The notes under the pieces were generated by a model. That model was not told the origin of the DNA and searched no databases. It saw only the letters and a program-made list of their open reading frames with translations. The position numbers were made by a program, and so were the translations under genes. From assembly GCA_910585345.1 (NCBI GenBank), contig CAJUDS010000006.1, forward strand, positions 78,224-142,223: 64,000 bases of DNA, written 5' to 3'. Positions 61,810 to 64,000 of the stretch are shown piece after piece (position 1 is the first letter of the stretch; each line of letters opens with the position of its first letter). This DNA comes from an uncultured Lachnospiraceae bacterium (GTDB taxonomy: Bacteria > Bacillota > Clostridia > Lachnospirales > Lachnospiraceae).

Positions 61810-63111
61810 CTACTTTATTAACTCAAGCATTTTTACTATCAAATTCGATTGAATTTCATAATTATCAAGTATTTCTTTATACATCATATCCATTTCCTTT
61901 TCCAACTCCTCATCTATCTCCGGGATTAGTATGTTTTCTAAATCATCGTCTGATACAGTCGGGTAACTAGTTCCTGATTGATACATTTCTATCTGTAGCT
62001 TTCCGCATACGCTTCTCAAAAAAGCCAAAATATAGAATAACTTTTGTTCAGTTTTCCCTCTGTAAACCGATAATCCATTTTTTGAAGCTGTAACAGTAAA
62101 TGGTAAATCTTCTCTGTATATTGTCACACAGTTCCGATATGGTCTTACTTTTGAAATTAGAATATCACCATTACTCAATATAACCTTTCCACCTGTCGGT
62201 AATTTTTTGGGAAAATCCACAGTAATATTTTCTATTCTTGCACTTATACAATTAATATCAGAGATTTCAATATACCCAATCTTTTCATCGTTTTTACCTT
62301 TTTTAACCAACTCACTTACTGGTGTCAATACTTTTCCTAATTTTTCACTCTTAATTTCATTTAAATATTGTCTTAAACTCTTATACTGCGGATTATGATA
62401 ATGTGGATCCCATCTTTTTTCATCTAATAGGCATTCCTCATATGATATTTTTTTACTTTTTTCAAAATCACTTTTAAAAATTTCAGTAAATCTTTTTTCA
62501 AATTTACTTCTTAAATAAGCCTCTTTACTTTTTTTCTCCACACACTGAGTAAAAAAATCATTAAATTTTTCAAGAATATCGTCACTAGGAATAGGAATTT
62601 CAATACTTTCAATCATTGGTGCAGTAATTGTTGGTTTAGAACTTCCAGCTATAGCTCTTTTTATTTGTCTTTTTGCAACATCGGACATCAAAGTCATACA
62701 AACATAAGGAGCAATTTTCTTATCTTTAAGTCTTATAATGATAATGTTAGGACTGATATTAGCCTCCTCAAATTCTCCAAGGAAAATGCCAATTTTCCCA
62801 ATACTTACACCTCTTACCGACATGAGAATATCCATTTTCTCCAAGCTCGTTTTTTTTAACTTTTTATGTACCATTTCTGAAACATATGCAACCTTAGAAT
62901 AATCTATAAATGGTTCCTTTAAATCGCTTATTCTAATCATAGGAATGCCAACCTTTGAATATTGAAATCCATAACACATAGGATCTCTTACTATAATCTC
63001 TTTGAGTTCTGCTATTTTCCAAACATCATATTCTTTTGTTTCATCATCAATATTATACTTTACATCCGCCCTATTTATAAGGTTACTCGACGAAATTACT
63101 GCTATTCTCAT
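61810..63111 (-). CDS. hsdS: HsdS-like specificity subunit, second system
   Basis: A 433-residue protein with two recognition halves: WKIAELKEIIVRDPMCYGFQ, IPMIRISDLKEP and MSVRGVSIGKIGIF in the first, PIPSDDILEKFNDFF as the joining helix, and IGYIEISDINCISARIE, LSNGDILISKVRPY and GTSYPTVSDDDLENILIPEI in the second. The start at 63111 lies inside the end of the methylase gene (29-bp overlap), so they are coupled. Unlike the first HsdS, its halves are not alike, fitting a bipartite asymmetric target. Confidence 0.88.
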   Translation of the reverse strand: MRIAVISSSNLINRADVKYNIDDETKEYDVWKIAELKEIIVRDPMCYGFQYSKVGIPMIRISDLKEPFIDYSKVAYVSEMVHKKLKKTSLEKMDILMSVRGVSIGKIGIFLGEFEEANISPNIIIIRLKDKKIAPYVCMTLMSDVAKRQIKRAIAGSSKPTITAPMIESIEIPIPSDDILEKFNDFFTQCVEKKSKEAYLRSKFEKRFTEIFKSDFEKSKKISYEECLLDEKRWDPHYHNPQYKSLRQYLNEIKSEKLGKVLTPVSELVKKGKNDEKIGYIEISDINCISARIENITVDFPKKLPTGGKVILSNGDILISKVRPYRNCVTIYREDLPFTVTASKNGLSVYRGKTEQKLFYILAFLRSVCGKLQIEMYQSGTSYPTVSDDDLENILIPEIDEELEKEMDMMYKEILDNYEIQSNLIVKMLELIK

Positions 63112-64000
63112 TTTCCCATACCACCTTATTTTTAAGATAATTATCCCATTCACTTATTACATCCGAGATATCTTCATCAATAACCTTATTTCCTTCAGAA
63201 TCTATAATATACTCTCCATCCTCCGTCATTTTATATATTAATGTTCCATTTTTATTGCCTTGATATCCCATTTTCTCAATCTCAGCTAAAAATGTTCCAT
63301 ACTGTGATTTCTTTAGTATATAAAGTCGCTTAGCAGGAATCTTCTGCATAAAAAGAACTGATGCTTTAACATTAGCTCCATGAGGAATAAATGTCTCATA
63401 TGGCAAGGATATAATAGCAATCACCTTGAAATTATTAAATATGTAGTTTCTTACAAATTGATTTGATGGGTTAGATAAAATACCATCAGGTAAAACAATC
63501 GCAAGTCTTCCAAAATCTTTCAAAAACTGATAGCATCTTTCTATAAAAAGAATATCTGGAACTTGTTCATCTAATACTTCATCTGTCTTCTTTTTTTTAC
63601 CATTTTCATCTACATATTTTTTTCCTAATTCAAATTGACTTAAAATTTTTTTATCATTAACTACACCTTTCTTTCCAAAAGGTGGATTAGTCATTATGAC
63701 GTCAATTGTACCAAAATCTATATCCATAGCTCCAGAATATAATGCTCTCTCAGATATAGTCTTAATATCTTCTAAAGAATTGGCATTGAAAATACCTGTA
63801 TGGCCGTCTTCTTCTAATATCATACGCATTTTAGATACCTTAACCAAATCTGGATTAAAGTCTATTCCCCTAAGTTTATTTAAAGCATAATCCGTTTTAG
63901 CTCGCTCAAAGTCAACTGGGTTTAACCCCTGTTCGTCAAGTCCTTTTTCTACATGTTTAAGTGCAGAAACCAAAAAACCACATGTCCCACAGGCAGGATC
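63083..64000 (-). CDS. hsdM: N6-adenine DNA methyltransferase (HsdM-like), partial
   Basis: The frame enters from the right edge and ends at 63083. At the edge it reads DPACGTCGFLVSALKHVEKG, which is methylase motif I, and further on VIMTNPPFGKKG, motif IV, then EQVPDILFIERCYQFLKDFG and LPDGILSNPSNQFVRNYI. The N-terminal part is outside the window. It modifies adenine at the site chosen by the overlapping HsdS gene. Whether an HsdR follows on the far side cannot be seen. Confidence 0.92.
   Translation of the reverse strand, partial: DPACGTCGFLVSALKHVEKGLDEQGLNPVDFERAKTDYALNKLRGIDFNPDLVKVSKMRMILEEDGHTGIFNANSLEDIKTISERALYSGAMDIDFGTIDVIMTNPPFGKKGVVNDKKILSQFELGKKYVDENGKKKKTDEVLDEQVPDILFIERCYQFLKDFGRLAIVLPDGILSNPSNQFVRNYIFNNFKVIAIISLPYETFIPHGANVKASVLFMQKIPAKRLYILKKSQYGTFLAEIEKMGYQGNKNGTLIYKMTEDGEYIIDSEGNKVIDEDISDVISEWDNYLKNKVVWENENSSNFVE

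Overview
The window looks like a chromosome segment of a Gram-positive anaerobe of the Clostridia, most likely Lachnospiraceae. The grounds are strong GGAGG ribosome-binding sites before nearly every gene, sigma-A promoters, an FMN riboswitch ahead of a ribD-ribE-ribBA-ribH operon, an ECF vitamin-type transporter, YtrA-type GntR regulators with ABC transporters, a clostridial LUD-domain protein and several families familiar from that group. The assignment is inference; no rRNA or taxonomic marker is present. Most genes lie on the minus strand.

Layout: 1-5.9 kb holds a GNAT acetyltransferase cut by the left edge, ispF, and the riboflavin operon with its riboswitch leader. 5.9-10.1 kb holds a YjfB-like protein, an M18 aminopeptidase and a polar amino-acid ABC transporter. 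10.6-17.5 kb is a four-gene cluster of uncharacterised large proteins (a 1188-residue protein, an actin/Hsp70-like ATPase-fold protein, a helical-repeat protein and a coiled-coil membrane protein). 17.6-25.2 kb has a PLP aminotransferase, a GntR-ABC operon, a SpoIID-like/peptidoglycan-binding protein, an MFS transporter, a LUD protein and a HAD phosphatase. 25.3-32.7 kb has tRNA-Trp, radA, clpC with its own GntR regulator, and an SH3 protein with an extremely acidic tail. 32.7-40.6 kb carries purE-purM-purN-purD, an M29-type aminopeptidase, and pyrF-pyrE. 40.8-54.3 kb carries secreted and TPR proteins, an ECF transporter, an HD-GYP response regulator, an HPt protein, two paralogous chemoreceptors, a ferritin-like protein, a DUF89 protein and a repeat-bearing lipoprotein.

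From about 54.3 kb to the right edge the DNA becomes visibly AT-rich and turns into a defence/mobile island: a HsdM with a fused nuclease domain plus HsdS, a KilA-N protein bounded by 43-bp direct repeats, decayed remnants of a serine recombinase and of a restriction helicase, and a second HsdM-HsdS pair cut by the right edge.

The most unusual non-coding feature is a long (468 and 521 bp), heavily palindromic, non-coding repeat present twice (10116-10583 and 30245-30765). Both copies stop exactly 18 bp upstream of the -35 box of a minus-strand promoter, and most differences inside the stems preserve pairing as G-U wobbles on the plus strand only. Together with the four-gene cluster at 10.6-17.5 kb, it is the best candidate here for something undescribed.
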